The position numbers were made by a program, and so were the translations under genes. A stretch of 64,000 nucleotides of DNA from Komarekiella atlantica HA4396-MV6. GTDB lineage: Bacteria > Cyanobacteriota > Cyanobacteriia > Cyanobacteriales > Nostocaceae. The notes under the pieces are model-generated. The model ran no database searches. It was not told the origin of the DNA and saw only the letters and a program-made list of their open reading frames with translations. Positions 35,617 to 45,742 of this stretch are shown in pieces. Numbering within the stretch: position 1 is the stretch's first letter; each line of letters starts with the position of its first letter. Location: assembly GCA_019359395.1 (NCBI GenBank), contig JAHHHK010000009.1:124001-188000 (forward strand). Direction: 5' to 3'.

Positions 35617-36653
35617 AAGTTGATTGGCTAGTCGTCCGTTCCGAGGCGATATCTTTTCGTATAGACCGACGTGTACCAGTCATGCTGCTGTGTTTGGTAG
35701 TAGTGATTGTAGTGGCGATGGTGATGAATATAGGCCAAGGTGAATATCCAATCTCGCCTTTAAATATCGTCAAAACTGTATTGGGTTTAGATACGGGAAA
35801 CTCAGACCATGCTTTTGTAATTCACAATCTGCGTCTACCTCGCACACTTATAGCTTTTATGGTGGGGGTAGCTTTTGCAATTTCTGGTACTATCTTTCAA
35901 GGGCTGACACGCAATCCCTTGGCAGACCCCAGTATTATCGGCATCAATGCCGGGGCTAGCCTGGTAGCGGTTTCAGTAATTATCCTATATCCTTCAGCGC
36001 CAGTTTACACTTTACCCATTTCGGCTTTTGCTGGTGCTTTGGTGATGGCGGCTTTAATTTACTCGCTAGCTTGGAACAATGGTAGTTCTCCGATTCTATT
36101 AATTTTGATGGGTATTGGCTTATCTGCGATCGCCACTGCTTTCACAACCTTGATGATTACTTTTGGAGAAATTTATGAGGTTAGTAATGCTTTGGTTTGG
36201 TTAGCTGGGAGCGTCTACGGTCGTACCTGGGAGCAAGTACTTTCTTTATTACCCTGGTTAATTATTTTTGTACCAATGGCTTTGACATTAGCAAGACATT
36301 TGAATGTTCTTAACTTAGGAGATGATGTCGCCAAAGGTTTGGGTACTCGTGTGGAATGGCAACGTGGTTTACTAGTGCTGGTGGGTGTAGCTTTAGCAGG
36401 TGCAGGAGTTGCTACCGCCGGCAATATTGGTTTTGTTGGTTTAATCGCACCTCATTTAGGACGACAGTTGGTAGGTGCAACCCATGAAGGATTGATTCCT
36501 ATTTCTGCACTGTTGGGAGGAGTGATTGTTGTAATGGCAGACTTGCTAGGAAGAACACTATTTGCACCTATTGAACTCCCTTGTGGGGTGGTAACTGCTG
36601 CTATCGGCGCTCCTTATTTTCTTTATTTGTTAATTCGTAACCGCAAAAAGTAA
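35613..36653 (+). CDS. FecCD-type siderophore ABC permease, second subunit
   Basis: This 346-residue paralogue of the preceding permease has the same signature set: [54 protein letters not shown]. The four-nucleotide overlap with the upstream gene and an 18-nt gap to the ATPase imply one polycistronic transcript and a heterodimeric pore. Confidence 0.93.
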   Translation: MKVDWLVVRSEAISFRIDRRVPVMLLCLVVVIVVAMVMNIGQGEYPISPLNIVKTVLGLDTGNSDHAFVIHNLRLPRTLIAFMVGVAFAISGTIFQGLTRNPLADPSIIGINAGASLVAVSVIILYPSAPVYTLPISAFAGALVMAALIYSLAWNNGSSPILLILMGIGLSAIATAFTTLMITFGEIYEVSNALVWLAGSVYGRTWEQVLSLLPWLIIFVPMALTLARHLNVLNLGDDVAKGLGTRVEWQRGLLVLVGVALAGAGVATAGNIGFVGLIAPHLGRQLVGATHEGLIPISALLGGVIVVMADLLGRTLFAPIELPCGVVTAAIGAPYFLYLLIRNRKK

Positions 36654-36671
36654 AGCTGGAAAAGATCACTT

Positions 36672-37490
36672 ATGAAAGGACTGTCAACTAAAAGTCTGTC
36701 TTTAGCTTACGATGGTGCGCCGATTATCCGTGACCTGAATTTGGCAATCCCCACTGGACAAATTAGTGGTTTAGTTGGTGCTAATGGTTGTGGTAAATCA
36801 ACGTTGTTGCGAGGTCTTGCTAGATTGCTTAAACCCTGTGGTGGTACAGTATGTCTTGATGGAACGTCTATTTTTAATCTTTCTACTAAAGAAGTAGCCC
36901 AGCAGTTGGGAATTTTGCCCCAAGGGCCAGTCGCGCCGGAAGGTTTAACGGTGCGAGATTTGGTCGCACAAGGACGTTATCCTTATCAAAATTGGTTGCA
37001 GCAATGGTCAGCCAAAGATGAAAAAATTGTACAGCAAGCACTCTTAATTACAGATTTGTTGGAATTGGCAGATAGAGCATTAGATACTTTGTCTGGTGGA
37101 CAACGACAGAGAGCATGGATTGCAATGGCGCTGGCGCAAGATACAGATATTTTACTTTTAGATGAACCAACTACTTTTTTAGATTTAGCGCACCAAATAG
37201 AAATTCTGGATTTGTTGTATGAGTTGAACCAAACTCAGGGACGAACAATTGTTATGGTACTGCATGATTTGAATCAGGCTTGTCGTTATGCTGATTACTT
37301 AGTTGCTGTCAAAGATGGTCGAATTTTTGCCGCTGGGGAACCCAAGCTAGTGATGACTCAAGAAATGGTTCAGGAGGTTTTTGGGTTGGAGTGTCGTGTT
37401 ATTGCTGATCCAATTGTGGGGACACCGATGTGTGTGCCGATAGGACGCAAAGCGAAAGCAAATAATAAACAAATTTACTTAAATTCCTGA
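36672..37490 (+). CDS. FecE/FhuC-type siderophore ABC ATPase
   Basis: This 272-residue ATPase has Walker [10 protein letters not shown] (36-44), signature [10 protein letters not shown], Walker [13 protein letters not shown] and the H-loop V-L-H-D-L-N-Q-A, typical of vitamin B12/iron-siderophore importers. It completes the permease pair. The matching substrate-binding lipoprotein is at 40765-41745 on the other strand. A palindrome follows the stop at 37501. Confidence 0.94.
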   Translation: MKGLSTKSLSLAYDGAPIIRDLNLAIPTGQISGLVGANGCGKSTLLRGLARLLKPCGGTVCLDGTSIFNLSTKEVAQQLGILPQGPVAPEGLTVRDLVAQGRYPYQNWLQQWSAKDEKIVQQALLITDLLELADRALDTLSGGQRQRAWIAMALAQDTDILLLDEPTTFLDLAHQIEILDLLYELNQTQGRTIVMVLHDLNQACRYADYLVAVKDGRIFAAGEPKLVMTQEMVQEVFGLECRVIADPIVGTPMCVPIGRKAKANNKQIYLNS

Positions 37491-37500
37491 TTTGATTGTA

Positions 37501-37531
37501 GATCCCCGACTTCTTTTAGAGGTCGGGGATC
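37501..37531. terminator. GATCCCCGACTTCT hairpin after the ABC ATPase
   Basis: GATCCCCGAC...GTCGGGGATC form a long stem (10 perfect outer pairs) with a TT-rich loop, 10 nt after the ATPase stop codon. It has the same family and position as at 3475 and 11664, so it probably marks the end of the import operon or lowers read-through into the methyltransferase. Confidence 0.5.
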
Positions 37532-37573
37532 TAGTAAAATTCGACAACAGGTATTAACTTTTGAACCAATATT

Positions 37574-38584
37574 ATGGATACCAAAATAACTTCTGACGCA
37601 ATTATGCAGATAGGAATGGGTTTTTGGAGTGCAAAAACCCTACTAGTAGCGGTTGAACTTGGTTTGTTCACCCTGCTTGATTCATCACCTCTCGATGCTC
37701 AAACGCTAGCTGGGAGGTTGGGAATACATCCACGTTCAGCGCGAGATTTCTTTGACGCCTTAGTAGCTTTAGGTTTATTAGAACGACATAACGAGCAATA
37801 CTCTAACACTCCAGAAACAGAGCGATTTCTCGTTCGTGGTAAGCTTGAGTATATTGGTGGCTTCTTAGAAATGGCAAATGCACGATTATATCCATTTTGG
37901 GGTTCGCTAACTCAAGGATTACAAACTGGACAACCTCAAAACGAAGCCAAGAATGGGGAAAACTTTTTTACTGCACTTTATGCTGATGCCGATCGCTTAG
38001 AGACTTTTCTTAAAAGTATGACTGGTTTGAGTATAGAAGCAGCGAAGGCGATCGCAGCAAAGTTTCCTTGGAGTGAGTACCAAACTTTTATCGACATTGG
38101 AACAGCTCAAGGTGGCTTGCCGATACAAGTAGCATTAGCGCATCCTCATCTGTCTGGGGGTGGGTTTGATTTACCTGTTGTACGCCCAGTTTTTGAGGAA
38201 TACGTTAGTTCTAATAATCTGAGCCAACGCCTGCAATTCTTTGCGGGTAACTTTTTCTCTGACTCACTACCTGTTGCTGATGTCTTAGTTATGGGACATA
38301 TCTTGCATGACTGGAATCTTGACGAAAAACTGATGCTACTGACTAAAGCCTATGAGGCCCTTCCCTCTGGTGGTGCGCTGATTGTTTATGACGCCATGAT
38401 TGATGATAATCGATGCAAAAACACCTTTGGACTTCTGATGAGTTTGAATATGTTAATTGAGACTCCAGGAGGATTTGATTACACTGGTGCTGATTGTATT
38501 GAATGGATGCGTTCTGTGGGATTCCGTGAACTGCAACAGCAGCATTTGACTGGCTCCGAATCGATGGTTTTTGGTATTAAGTAA
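37574..38584 (+). CDS. SAM-dependent O-methyltransferase (COMT-like fold)
   Basis: This 336-residue protein has an N-terminal winged-helix dimerisation domain ([20 protein letters not shown]) and a C-terminal class I SAM fold: [19 protein letters not shown] and [10 protein letters not shown], the catalytic-base segment of O-methyltransferases. Such enzymes methylate hydroxyls on small molecules. Its position inside the siderophore island suggests it could tailor the siderophore or a related metabolite; this is inference. ATG at 37574; no ribosome-binding site is obvious. Confidence 0.87.
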   Translation: MDTKITSDAIMQIGMGFWSAKTLLVAVELGLFTLLDSSPLDAQTLAGRLGIHPRSARDFFDALVALGLLERHNEQYSNTPETERFLVRGKLEYIGGFLEMANARLYPFWGSLTQGLQTGQPQNEAKNGENFFTALYADADRLETFLKSMTGLSIEAAKAIAAKFPWSEYQTFIDIGTAQGGLPIQVALAHPHLSGGGFDLPVVRPVFEEYVSSNNLSQRLQFFAGNFFSDSLPVADVLVMGHILHDWNLDEKLMLLTKAYEALPSGGALIVYDAMIDDNRCKNTFGLLMSLNMLIETPGGFDYTGADCIEWMRSVGFRELQQQHLTGSESMVFGIK

Positions 38585-38758
38585 TAAGAAGCAAAACATA
38601 GTTTTTTTATTGTATATGAATACCAAACTGATTAGATTTTTTATTTTTTGTGAGATTTTGAGCATCTGAAAATAATTAAATATTAGTCTTACTATGTAAC
38701 ACTTGTTGGCATTTTTAGTATCGCATCAATCACATAATAATTACAAACAATACCAGTC

Positions 38759-40570
38759 GTGACAATCACATCAAAATCTCCTAAAGTATCTAAAAATAGT
38801 AGGAATTCAGCCCATCCTTTACAACGTTTGCTAAACTATGGAAGCCAATATCGCCAACAAATTTGGCAGGCAACATCATTTTCTATCATTAATACGATTT
38901 TAGACTTAGCACCACCGTGGTTAATTGGTATTGCGGTAGATATTCTTGTAGAACAGCAAAATTCTGTAATTGCCAAATTGGGTGTAAAAGATATATTTTG
39001 GCAATTTCTACTACTTTCATTGCTCACTATCATTGTCTGGATACTAGAATCAAGTTCTGAGTATGCATATAATAGACTTTGGCGTAATTTAGCCCAAAAT
39101 ATCCAGCATAATTTACGCTTGGATGCCTATAATCATGTACAAGAATTAGATTCAGCTTACTTTGAAGAAAGCAGTACAGGTGGTTTGATGTCAATTTTAA
39201 ATGATGATATCAACCAACTAGAAGATTTTTTAAATTTTGGAGCTAATGAAATTATCAACATTATCACTTCACTGCTCATTTTAACTGGTGGTGCTTTCTT
39301 TATTTTACCTCCCTATATCACCTTGGCAGCAATGTTGCCAATGCCATTTATTGTTTGGGGTTCTTTTACTTATCAGAAGCGTCTGGAGGTTCGTTATGCT
39401 GAAGTGCGAGAAAGGGTAAGCTTTCTGAACTCACGACTAGCAAATAATCTCAGTGGTATTACCACAATTAAAAGTTTTACTGCTGAAGATTATGAAAGTG
39501 CCAGATTAGCAGGAGAAAGCGAAGCATATAGAAAAAGTAACAACAAAGCAATAAAACTTTCTGCTGCCTTTGTACCCTTAATTAGAATGCTAGTTTTAGC
39601 AGGGTTCACAGCCTTGTTGTTTTGGGGAGGTATGGCAACATATGCTGGTAAGATATCTATTGGCAATTACAGTGTTCTGCTAGTTTTAGTCCAGAGATTG
39701 TTATGGCCTTTAGTAACATTAGGAGAAATATTTGACAAATATCAAAGGTCAATGGCTTCTACTAATCGTGTCATGGATTTATTAGATGCTCCCATCAATA
39801 TTACTGCGGGAGACAAATTTTTACCTATTGATAAAGTACGTGGTGAAATTGATTTTAAACAAGTTACTTTTGCTTATCGAGATAGAGAGCCAGTAATTAA
39901 AAAACTATCCTTACATATCCCCGCAGGCAAAACGATCGCTATTGTTGGTTCTACTGGTTCTGGTAAAAGCACTTTAGTTAAATTATTATTGCGATTGTAT
40001 GATATTTCTTCTGGAACGATCGCTATTGATAATATTAATATTCAAAAGTTAAATATAGGTGATTTGCGTCGTAGTATCGGCTTAGTCAGTCAAGATGTAT
40101 TCTTATTTCATGGTACAGTTGCGGAAAATATCGCTTATGGGACTTTTAATGCTAGTGATGAACAAATAATTGAAGCCGCGAAAATTGCCGAAGCTCATGA
40201 TTTTATTATGCGGCTACCCCAAGGTTATGAGACGATAGTTGGAGAACGAGGTCAAAAATTATCTGGTGGACAACGCCAGAGAATTGCGATCGCTAGAACT
40301 GTTTTAAAAAATCCGCCAATTTTGATTTTAGATGAAGCCACCTCAGCAGTAGATAATGAAACTGAAGCTGCTATTCAGCGTTCTTTAGAACGGATTACCG
40401 TTAATCGAACGACAATAGCCATAGCTCATCGTCTTTCCACTATCCGCAATGCTGATTGCATTTATGTGATGGAATATGGGGAGTTAGTTGAGTCTGGAAC
40501 CCATGAACAATTGCTGGATAAAAATGCAATTTATGCTAGTTTATGGCGGGTGCAATCGGGAGTGCGATAA
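38759..40570 (+). CDS. ABC exporter, fused permease-ATPase (half-transporter)
   Basis: This 603-residue type IV ABC exporter of the MsbA/siderophore-exporter kind begins with a six-helix membrane domain (residues about 30-320). The nucleotide-binding domain has Walker A V-G-S-T-G-S-G-K-S-T, Q-loop V-S-Q-D, signature L-S-G-G-Q-R-Q-R, Walker B I-L-I-L-D-E-A-T-S-A and H-loop I-A-H-R. It should act as a homodimer, probably exporting the lipopeptide made by the synthetases in this island. GTG start at 38759; the first 20 residues are Ser/Lys-rich. Confidence 0.92.
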   Translation: MTITSKSPKVSKNSRNSAHPLQRLLNYGSQYRQQIWQATSFSIINTILDLAPPWLIGIAVDILVEQQNSVIAKLGVKDIFWQFLLLSLLTIIVWILESSSEYAYNRLWRNLAQNIQHNLRLDAYNHVQELDSAYFEESSTGGLMSILNDDINQLEDFLNFGANEIINIITSLLILTGGAFFILPPYITLAAMLPMPFIVWGSFTYQKRLEVRYAEVRERVSFLNSRLANNLSGITTIKSFTAEDYESARLAGESEAYRKSNNKAIKLSAAFVPLIRMLVLAGFTALLFWGGMATYAGKISIGNYSVLLVLVQRLLWPLVTLGEIFDKYQRSMASTNRVMDLLDAPINITAGDKFLPIDKVRGEIDFKQVTFAYRDREPVIKKLSLHIPAGKTIAIVGSTGSGKSTLVKLLLRLYDISSGTIAIDNINIQKLNIGDLRRSIGLVSQDVFLFHGTVAENIAYGTFNASDEQIIEAAKIAEAHDFIMRLPQGYETIVGERGQKLSGGQRQRIAIARTVLKNPPILILDEATSAVDNETEAAIQRSLERITVNRTTIAIAHRLSTIRNADCIYVMEYGELVESGTHEQLLDKNAIYASLWRVQSGVR

Positions 40571-40764
40571 AAAGTAGGATGTTTTTTAAACCACCCTCCG
40601 GGTGACGCTCCTTCTCCCAAGGGGAGACGCTTTGCGAACGTCGCTAACGCTGCGCTAACACCAGTCGCTTACGGCGGGAAACCCGCCTACAGCGCTGGTT
40701 CACCAAGGCACTAAGGCACAAAGATGAAAAGCCCAAAATTACATATATTACTAAAGCTACTTTT
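40571..40764. repeat. Repeat-rich spacer between convergent transporter genes
   Basis: It contains GGTGACGCTCCTTCTCCCAAGGGGAGACGC, a CTTCTCC/GGGGAG hairpin, plus CGGCGGGAAACCCGCC and the GCGCTAACACC repeats common in this genome. No gene. Confidence 0.5.
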
Positions 40765-41745
40765 CTACAAAGGAGTATTGACAAGATATTTGTAGAGATC
40801 ATCGATTACTGCATCAGCTGCAAGTAAATTTGACTCCCTCCAAGTTGATAAGTTTATAACGTATACATGGTTTTTTTGAACGGCTTTCAGCGTCTTCCAC
40901 AATGGCTTTTGTTTGAGTTTATTAAATGATTTTCCCTCATCGTCTCCATCAATACCTATAAATAAAACATCACCATCGATTTTTGATAATTCTTCTTCGG
41001 GAATAAAAATGTGTCCATCTGGAGTAATCACATCTTGTACTTCTGTGCGTTGTAGACCAACATCATTGAGTATTGAGCCGGCAAATACATTTTTAAGTTC
41101 GCTAATAAATATAGGATTATTACTACTTTCAACATAGACATAAGAAAATTTTTGATTTTGATAGCGATCGCCTAGCGCCGTCTTCAGTTCTTTAATTCGC
41201 TGATAATAATGATTCCATGCCTGTTGAAAAGCCTTTTCTTTGTCTAAAACTTTAACGACAAAACTAAAATGTTCCTTCCACTGACGGGGGCCTTCCCAAC
41301 CAGTTTGTACAGTTGGGGCGATTTTTGAGAGTAGAGGATAAATACTTTTATCGTCACTCAAATTTATAATTAAATCGGGTTTGAGTTGCAAGATTTTTTC
41401 TAGATTGGGTTGTGTGACACCTCCCACCCATTCGATCTGATCTATCTTGCCATCGAGATATTTAGGAAACTCACTTTTCTGATATCCAGTTGCACTGCCA
41501 ACTGGTTTAATATTAAGAGCAAGTAGATTACCCAAGGTAGCTAAATGCAAGGTCACAATACGTTGAGGATTTTGAGGAACACAAGTTTCCCCCACTAAAT
41601 GCTGAATTATCCGACAATTAGTGGGGCGAGATAATTCAATGAAATTACCTACATTTTTAGTTAAATTTTGATTGCAAGCAGAAAAAAGCAAAGTTGTTAA
41701 ACTAGCAAGTAGAAATATGATTATTGCACGACTTACTTTCTTCAT
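40765..41745 (-). CDS. Iron-siderophore ABC substrate-binding lipoprotein
   Basis: This 326-residue class III periplasmic binding protein (FecB/FhuD/FepB-like) has a lipoprotein signal with lipobox L-F-S-A-C, cysteine C24, so it is anchored to the inner membrane. P-Q-R-I-V-T-L-H begins the first lobe, N-L-E-K-I-L-Q-L-K-P-D-L-I-I-N is the conserved hinge-side motif, and V-Y-V-I-N follows near the C-terminus. It should hand the ferric siderophore to the permeases at 34585-36653. It is transcribed opposite to the exporter and next to the TonB receptor, with 107 bp between them. Confidence 0.93.
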   Translation of the reverse strand: MKKVSRAIIIFLLASLTTLLFSACNQNLTKNVGNFIELSRPTNCRIIQHLVGETCVPQNPQRIVTLHLATLGNLLALNIKPVGSATGYQKSEFPKYLDGKIDQIEWVGGVTQPNLEKILQLKPDLIINLSDDKSIYPLLSKIAPTVQTGWEGPRQWKEHFSFVVKVLDKEKAFQQAWNHYYQRIKELKTALGDRYQNQKFSYVYVESSNNPIFISELKNVFAGSILNDVGLQRTEVQDVITPDGHIFIPEEELSKIDGDVLFIGIDGDDEGKSFNKLKQKPLWKTLKAVQKNHVYVINLSTWRESNLLAADAVIDDLYKYLVNTPL

Positions 41746-41796
41746 CAGATTAGTTAAGCTTATCCCACCCCTAAAAGGTAATGGGATAACACAAAA

Positions 41797-41853
41797 GACT
41801 GTTTACTGTTGACTATTGACTGTTTACTGTTTACTGTTTACTGTTGACTGTTT
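41797..41853. repeat. Heptamer repeat reaching the TonB-receptor stop codon
   Basis: About seven copies of GACTGTTTACTGTT-type heptads run up to, and just into, the stop codon of the TonB receptor gene. It has the same GTTTACT vocabulary as the elements at 18138 and 22902, but without the body sequence. Confidence 0.75.
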
Positions 41854-44662
41854 AAAACTTCCAAGAAATAGTACCTTGCACCGTAAATGGCTGTCCGTAG
41901 TAAACACGATTAGAATTAAGCGCACTTTCAAAATAGTCTACATCAAATAGATTTTTGAAGTTGAGTGCAACTCTGAATTTATCTTGGTTATAGAAAATAG
42001 CTGCATCAGTCCGAACATAACTAGGTACATCGTAACTATTGTCCAAATCTCCAGCGCGATCGCCGACAAAAAATAAGCCGATTCCAGCCCCTAAACCTTG
42101 TAATTCACCTTGTTGAATTTCGTAGGTCGTCCATAAGTTAAAAGAATGGTCTGCACTATTTGGTAATCGGTTTCCAACTGTAAAAGTAGTATCTTCCGCG
42201 ATGCGTGCGTCAGTATAAGCATAGCCTGCATAAATATTCCATCCCGGCAAAATTTCGCCCGTCAGATTCAGTTCAATACCTTGGCTATTCTGTTCACCTA
42301 CTTGGATTTGAAAACCTTGATTATCAGGATCATCTACCAAGACATTGGTACGAGTTAAATCATAGAATGCAAGCGTTGCCGAAATGCGATCGCTCAAATC
42401 TGCCTTCACTCCAACCTCATACTGAGTACCACGTTCTGGTTCTAATGTAGAGTCAACATCAAAAAAGAATGTACCATTTGGTGGAGTGAATGAACTTGTA
42501 TAACTAGCATAAAGCGAGATAGCGGGAATGGGTTGATAGACAATCCCAAAACGAGGACTGAACGCACTATCTGACCCACTGCTTTCTATATTATTAGTGA
42601 AATCTTCATATTTCCGATCAAAAGCATCAAACCGTACACCTAACAACAACTTCAAGCTATCTGCAAGTGCAACTTGGTCTTGAAGATAAATTCCTAATGA
42701 GTTGGTTATGGATCGGTCATTACTTTCAGAACTAAAGACCGATTCCGGCGGTTGACCATACACAGGATTAAAGATATTAATCGTTGCCGCATCGCGTTCA
42801 GCATATCTTGGTGACAAGTTTTCTAAACGATTGAAATCAAATCCAAATAGTACCTGATGTTGAATTGAACCCGTGGCAAATTTACCAACCACACTTGTTG
42901 TGAAATTATAATTACTATTTTCCAGATCGTATTCTCGAGCTGTGCGATTCAAAGTTTCATTGTCCTCATCCAAAGTTGAGGGAATCGTAAGCCGGTCACT
43001 GTAATCACGAAACGTAAACCGAAAAGCATTGCGTAACGACCAGCTGTCATCAAATTTGTGTTCTAGTTGGTATCCCAGCCTTGTAATTGTTTGTTCAAAT
43101 TCGTCAGAAGGTTCTCCAAAGTTGCGGTTACGAGACACTTCGCCATTTGGGTTAGGTAATATACTGCCAATGACAGGTACGCCAGATGCGTAGGAATCTC
43201 TTGTCTTGATGTATTCTCCCTCTAAGACTAGGTTAGTACTCTCGCTAAGAGCCACACTGACAACAGGCGATATATTTAAGCTTTCACCATTAAAGAAATC
43301 GACAAAACTACCTGAATTTCTGTAGGCTGCATTCAAACGATATAAGACTGTCTTCGAGTCATTTAACGGCCCCGATAAATCAACCGCGCCTCGATAAAAA
43401 CTATAGCTGCCAATAGTTGCGTCAATAGCATAAAAAGGGTCACTCAAGGGACGTTTAGATACTATATTGACGGTTCCCCCTGGATTACCCAAACCAAATA
43501 GCACTGATGCAGGGCCTTTGAGAACTTCGACTTGCTCAATACTAGAAAGTTCAGTCACTTCCGTAGCTAAAGGATCAATTAGCCCATCTCTAAGAGAATT
43601 AGTAGATACTGCATCAAATCCGCGAATTGTAAAAGAGCCAGTTGGGCCAAAATTAAAGGCCTGATTGACACCAGGAACATTTCTGAGCGCATCGTCTAAA
43701 CGAGTCACCTGTTGGTCGCGCAACACTTGTTGTGGTACTACTTGAATCGATTGAGGAATGTCACGCAAAGGTGTATCAGTTCTTGTTCCAGTTGTAGTAT
43801 TCGGTACGCGATACCCATCTTGCTCCCCTGTCACCACCAACTCAATCGGCTCATCCTGCTGCGCTGCTGGTTCCTCTTGCGGTGTCTGTGCTGGCGTCTG
43901 TGCTTCTGGTGTTTGGGGCTGCTGTGATGGCTGCGTCGCTGTTGCAGCAGAATTTATCCCAAAAACTAGCCCTGCATTATCATCAAATAACTCAACTGTC
44001 GGCAGAGCTGTATCACCTACCACCGTCACTCGAACAGTCTTTGCATCAATATTTGTAACAGTTATCTCCGTGATTCCCGCAAGCGGTTTTTCTGAACGAA
44101 ATGTAAAAGCATCGCCGTTAGGTAAACGCAATTGCCCGCCAGCAACATCAACAATAAAATTATTACCTGTACTGCGATTGGTAACTTGCAGTTGTTCCCC
44201 AAGAGCCGTTTCTAAAATTACCTCTACACCTTTGTCTGTAGGATTTGCCTTTACTCCCGTGATTGGTATGACTTGTTGATCCCCAGTTCCTTCTGGGTTA
44301 GGGGTGTTAGTTGGTGTTGGTGACTGTACCAGCATTTGGGCGCTAGTAGCAGGAAGTTCAATTTCGTTTAGTTGACGAATATTTTTACCTGTTTTATCCG
44401 ACTTTGCTCTTTGGAGTGAACTTACAATTTGAGACTTAAAGAGTCGGGATTTTTTAGTACTGGGAGCTAATAGCGGAGATTTGCTGCTTGTAAATTTTTC
44501 ATCTTTAACCGCAATCTTATCTAATGCAGACTTCCCTATCCTCTGGCTAGAAGATTTGCTTTGAACATCCTCTTTTACTTCTTCACCTTTAGCAGGAGTG
44601 TTCATCACAACAACAACCGCACTTGTCAGCAGCAGGCTTTGAAAAAATTTATCTAACTTCAT
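41852..44662 (-). CDS. TonB-dependent siderophore receptor with N-terminal AMIN domain
   Basis: This 936-residue outer-membrane ferric-siderophore receptor begins with a signal peptide, then a low-complexity basic/Ser region and an AMIN domain (about residues 130-235: V-I-P-I-T-G-V-K-A-N-P-T...). A Pro/Gln/Glu-rich linker follows, then the plug (I-E-L-V-V-T-G, I-P-Q-S-I-Q-V-V-P, R-N-V-P-G-V-N, G-P-A-S-V-L-F-G-L-G-N-P-G-G) and a 22-strand barrel ending in a C-terminal aromatic residue (W-K-F). The AMIN domain, which binds peptidoglycan-related partners, is characteristic of cyanobacterial TonB receptors. No Fur box is clear. Confidence 0.94.
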   Translation of the reverse strand: MKLDKFFQSLLLTSAVVVVMNTPAKGEEVKEDVQSKSSSQRIGKSALDKIAVKDEKFTSSKSPLLAPSTKKSRLFKSQIVSSLQRAKSDKTGKNIRQLNEIELPATSAQMLVQSPTPTNTPNPEGTGDQQVIPITGVKANPTDKGVEVILETALGEQLQVTNRSTGNNFIVDVAGGQLRLPNGDAFTFRSEKPLAGITEITVTNIDAKTVRVTVVGDTALPTVELFDDNAGLVFGINSAATATQPSQQPQTPEAQTPAQTPQEEPAAQQDEPIELVVTGEQDGYRVPNTTTGTRTDTPLRDIPQSIQVVPQQVLRDQQVTRLDDALRNVPGVNQAFNFGPTGSFTIRGFDAVSTNSLRDGLIDPLATEVTELSSIEQVEVLKGPASVLFGLGNPGGTVNIVSKRPLSDPFYAIDATIGSYSFYRGAVDLSGPLNDSKTVLYRLNAAYRNSGSFVDFFNGESLNISPVVSVALSESTNLVLEGEYIKTRDSYASGVPVIGSILPNPNGEVSRNRNFGEPSDEFEQTITRLGYQLEHKFDDSWSLRNAFRFTFRDYSDRLTIPSTLDEDNETLNRTAREYDLENSNYNFTTSVVGKFATGSIQHQVLFGFDFNRLENLSPRYAERDAATINIFNPVYGQPPESVFSSESNDRSITNSLGIYLQDQVALADSLKLLLGVRFDAFDRKYEDFTNNIESSGSDSAFSPRFGIVYQPIPAISLYASYTSSFTPPNGTFFFDVDSTLEPERGTQYEVGVKADLSDRISATLAFYDLTRTNVLVDDPDNQGFQIQVGEQNSQGIELNLTGEILPGWNIYAGYAYTDARIAEDTTFTVGNRLPNSADHSFNLWTTYEIQQGELQGLGAGIGLFFVGDRAGDLDNSYDVPSYVRTDAAIFYNQDKFRVALNFKNLFDVDYFESALNSNRVYYGQPFTVQGTISWKF

Positions 44663-45742
44663 TTATCCGCTTACACTCAATCACACTACTTGGTCGTACC
44701 CGAAGACACAACGACAATCTTTGAAATAAATTGTCATTTAGATTTAAGTTAGTTGAATCATATTATGAAGTGATGCAAGACACAAGATAATTAATAATAT
44801 TTTTTCTTTAATTAAGAACATTAAGCAACAATTATTCTTATGGGCAGGTGTTTGCTTGACACATAAGCAGAGATTGTACTAGTAGCTAAAACTACTTTTT
44901 TAATTAAGTATGCCCGAAAGGTGAAATAGCCTTCCTAATTAAGGAGTTATTCAAAATACTACGAAGCTTATATTATGTAGTCATATGCAAAACTTATATA
45001 TCTGCCTTGAGAAGAGACTTTGAAAAAGTATATTGCTGATTATCTACCTCAAGATATAAAGATAATTAGATAACAAAACCTAATATTTTATGCTCTTTTT
45101 AATAAAAACTCTATATAAAGACTCTATTGCTAAAGCAACTAATTCTCGTTAATCTAATCAAGGATAAATAAAAATTACTTGCAATAACGGAGATGTTTAT
45201 CCAAATAAACCACGATTAATCAGCATTTAAACAATCTTAGAGGATGTTTGTAAAGTATCAAGTTGCATCAATATTGCCCTAACCCAGACTACTTGCTCTA
45301 CTTGAAGAGAATTCGGTAGCAAGATCCCGCAGGGTGCGGCAGCTCCCTTTTTAAGTTTAAGGCGGGAAAATAGATTAAAATTCCTGTTTTTAGTGAGAGC
45401 CAGTCCGTTGTAAACTTTCCTAACGTTGCCACACCTCTTGCTTTGAAAGCTTGCTACACGCAGCGTCTTTGCCAGGAGAAGTGGAGAAATCGACGTGGAT
45501 TTAGGGGGGTATAAAAGTCTTTTAATACATTACAAACAACTTTTAAAATATGCTGTTAGTGGTTAAATAATTAAGCTGAAATAGAAAATCATTAGATACG
45601 GCTTAATCAAAGAAGGAGAGCCAAAACTATCACCAATGTAATTGAACTTAAAACTGCTTTAATAATTCTTAAATGAATCTAATATTTATTTTAGGCGGCA
45701 ATATTTTTAAGCAGTGCCAAATGTAAGTATGTTGGAGTTTCT
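44663..45742. other. Long gene-free divergent spacer before the synthetase genes
   Basis: About 1.08 kb lacks a credible gene. It holds the promoters of the TonB receptor (minus) and of the cupin/NRPS operon (plus). The AT-rich string GATAATTAATAATATTTT at 44786-44803 is a weak match to iron-regulator (Fur) boxes, and a lone MITE end AGAGGATGTTTGTAAAG lies at 45240. The 45300-45500 part contains decayed GC-rich repeats (CCCGCAGGGTGCGGCAG). The ribosome-binding site GGAG at 45734 precedes the cupin gene. Nothing else stands out. Confidence 0.45.

Noticed and set aside
43758-44279. 173-codon antisense frame over the TonB receptor
   Set aside because: It is a mirror of the low-complexity linker and AMIN region; the receptor frame has clear domains and this one none.
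44786-44803. Fur box in the receptor/NRPS spacer
   Set aside because: GATAATTAATAATATTTT matches only half of the consensus and the region is generally AT-rich.
45238-45500. Remnant of an IS transposase gene
   Set aside because: One MITE-like end and GC-rich repeats are visible, but no reading frame or D-D-E motif could be followed.
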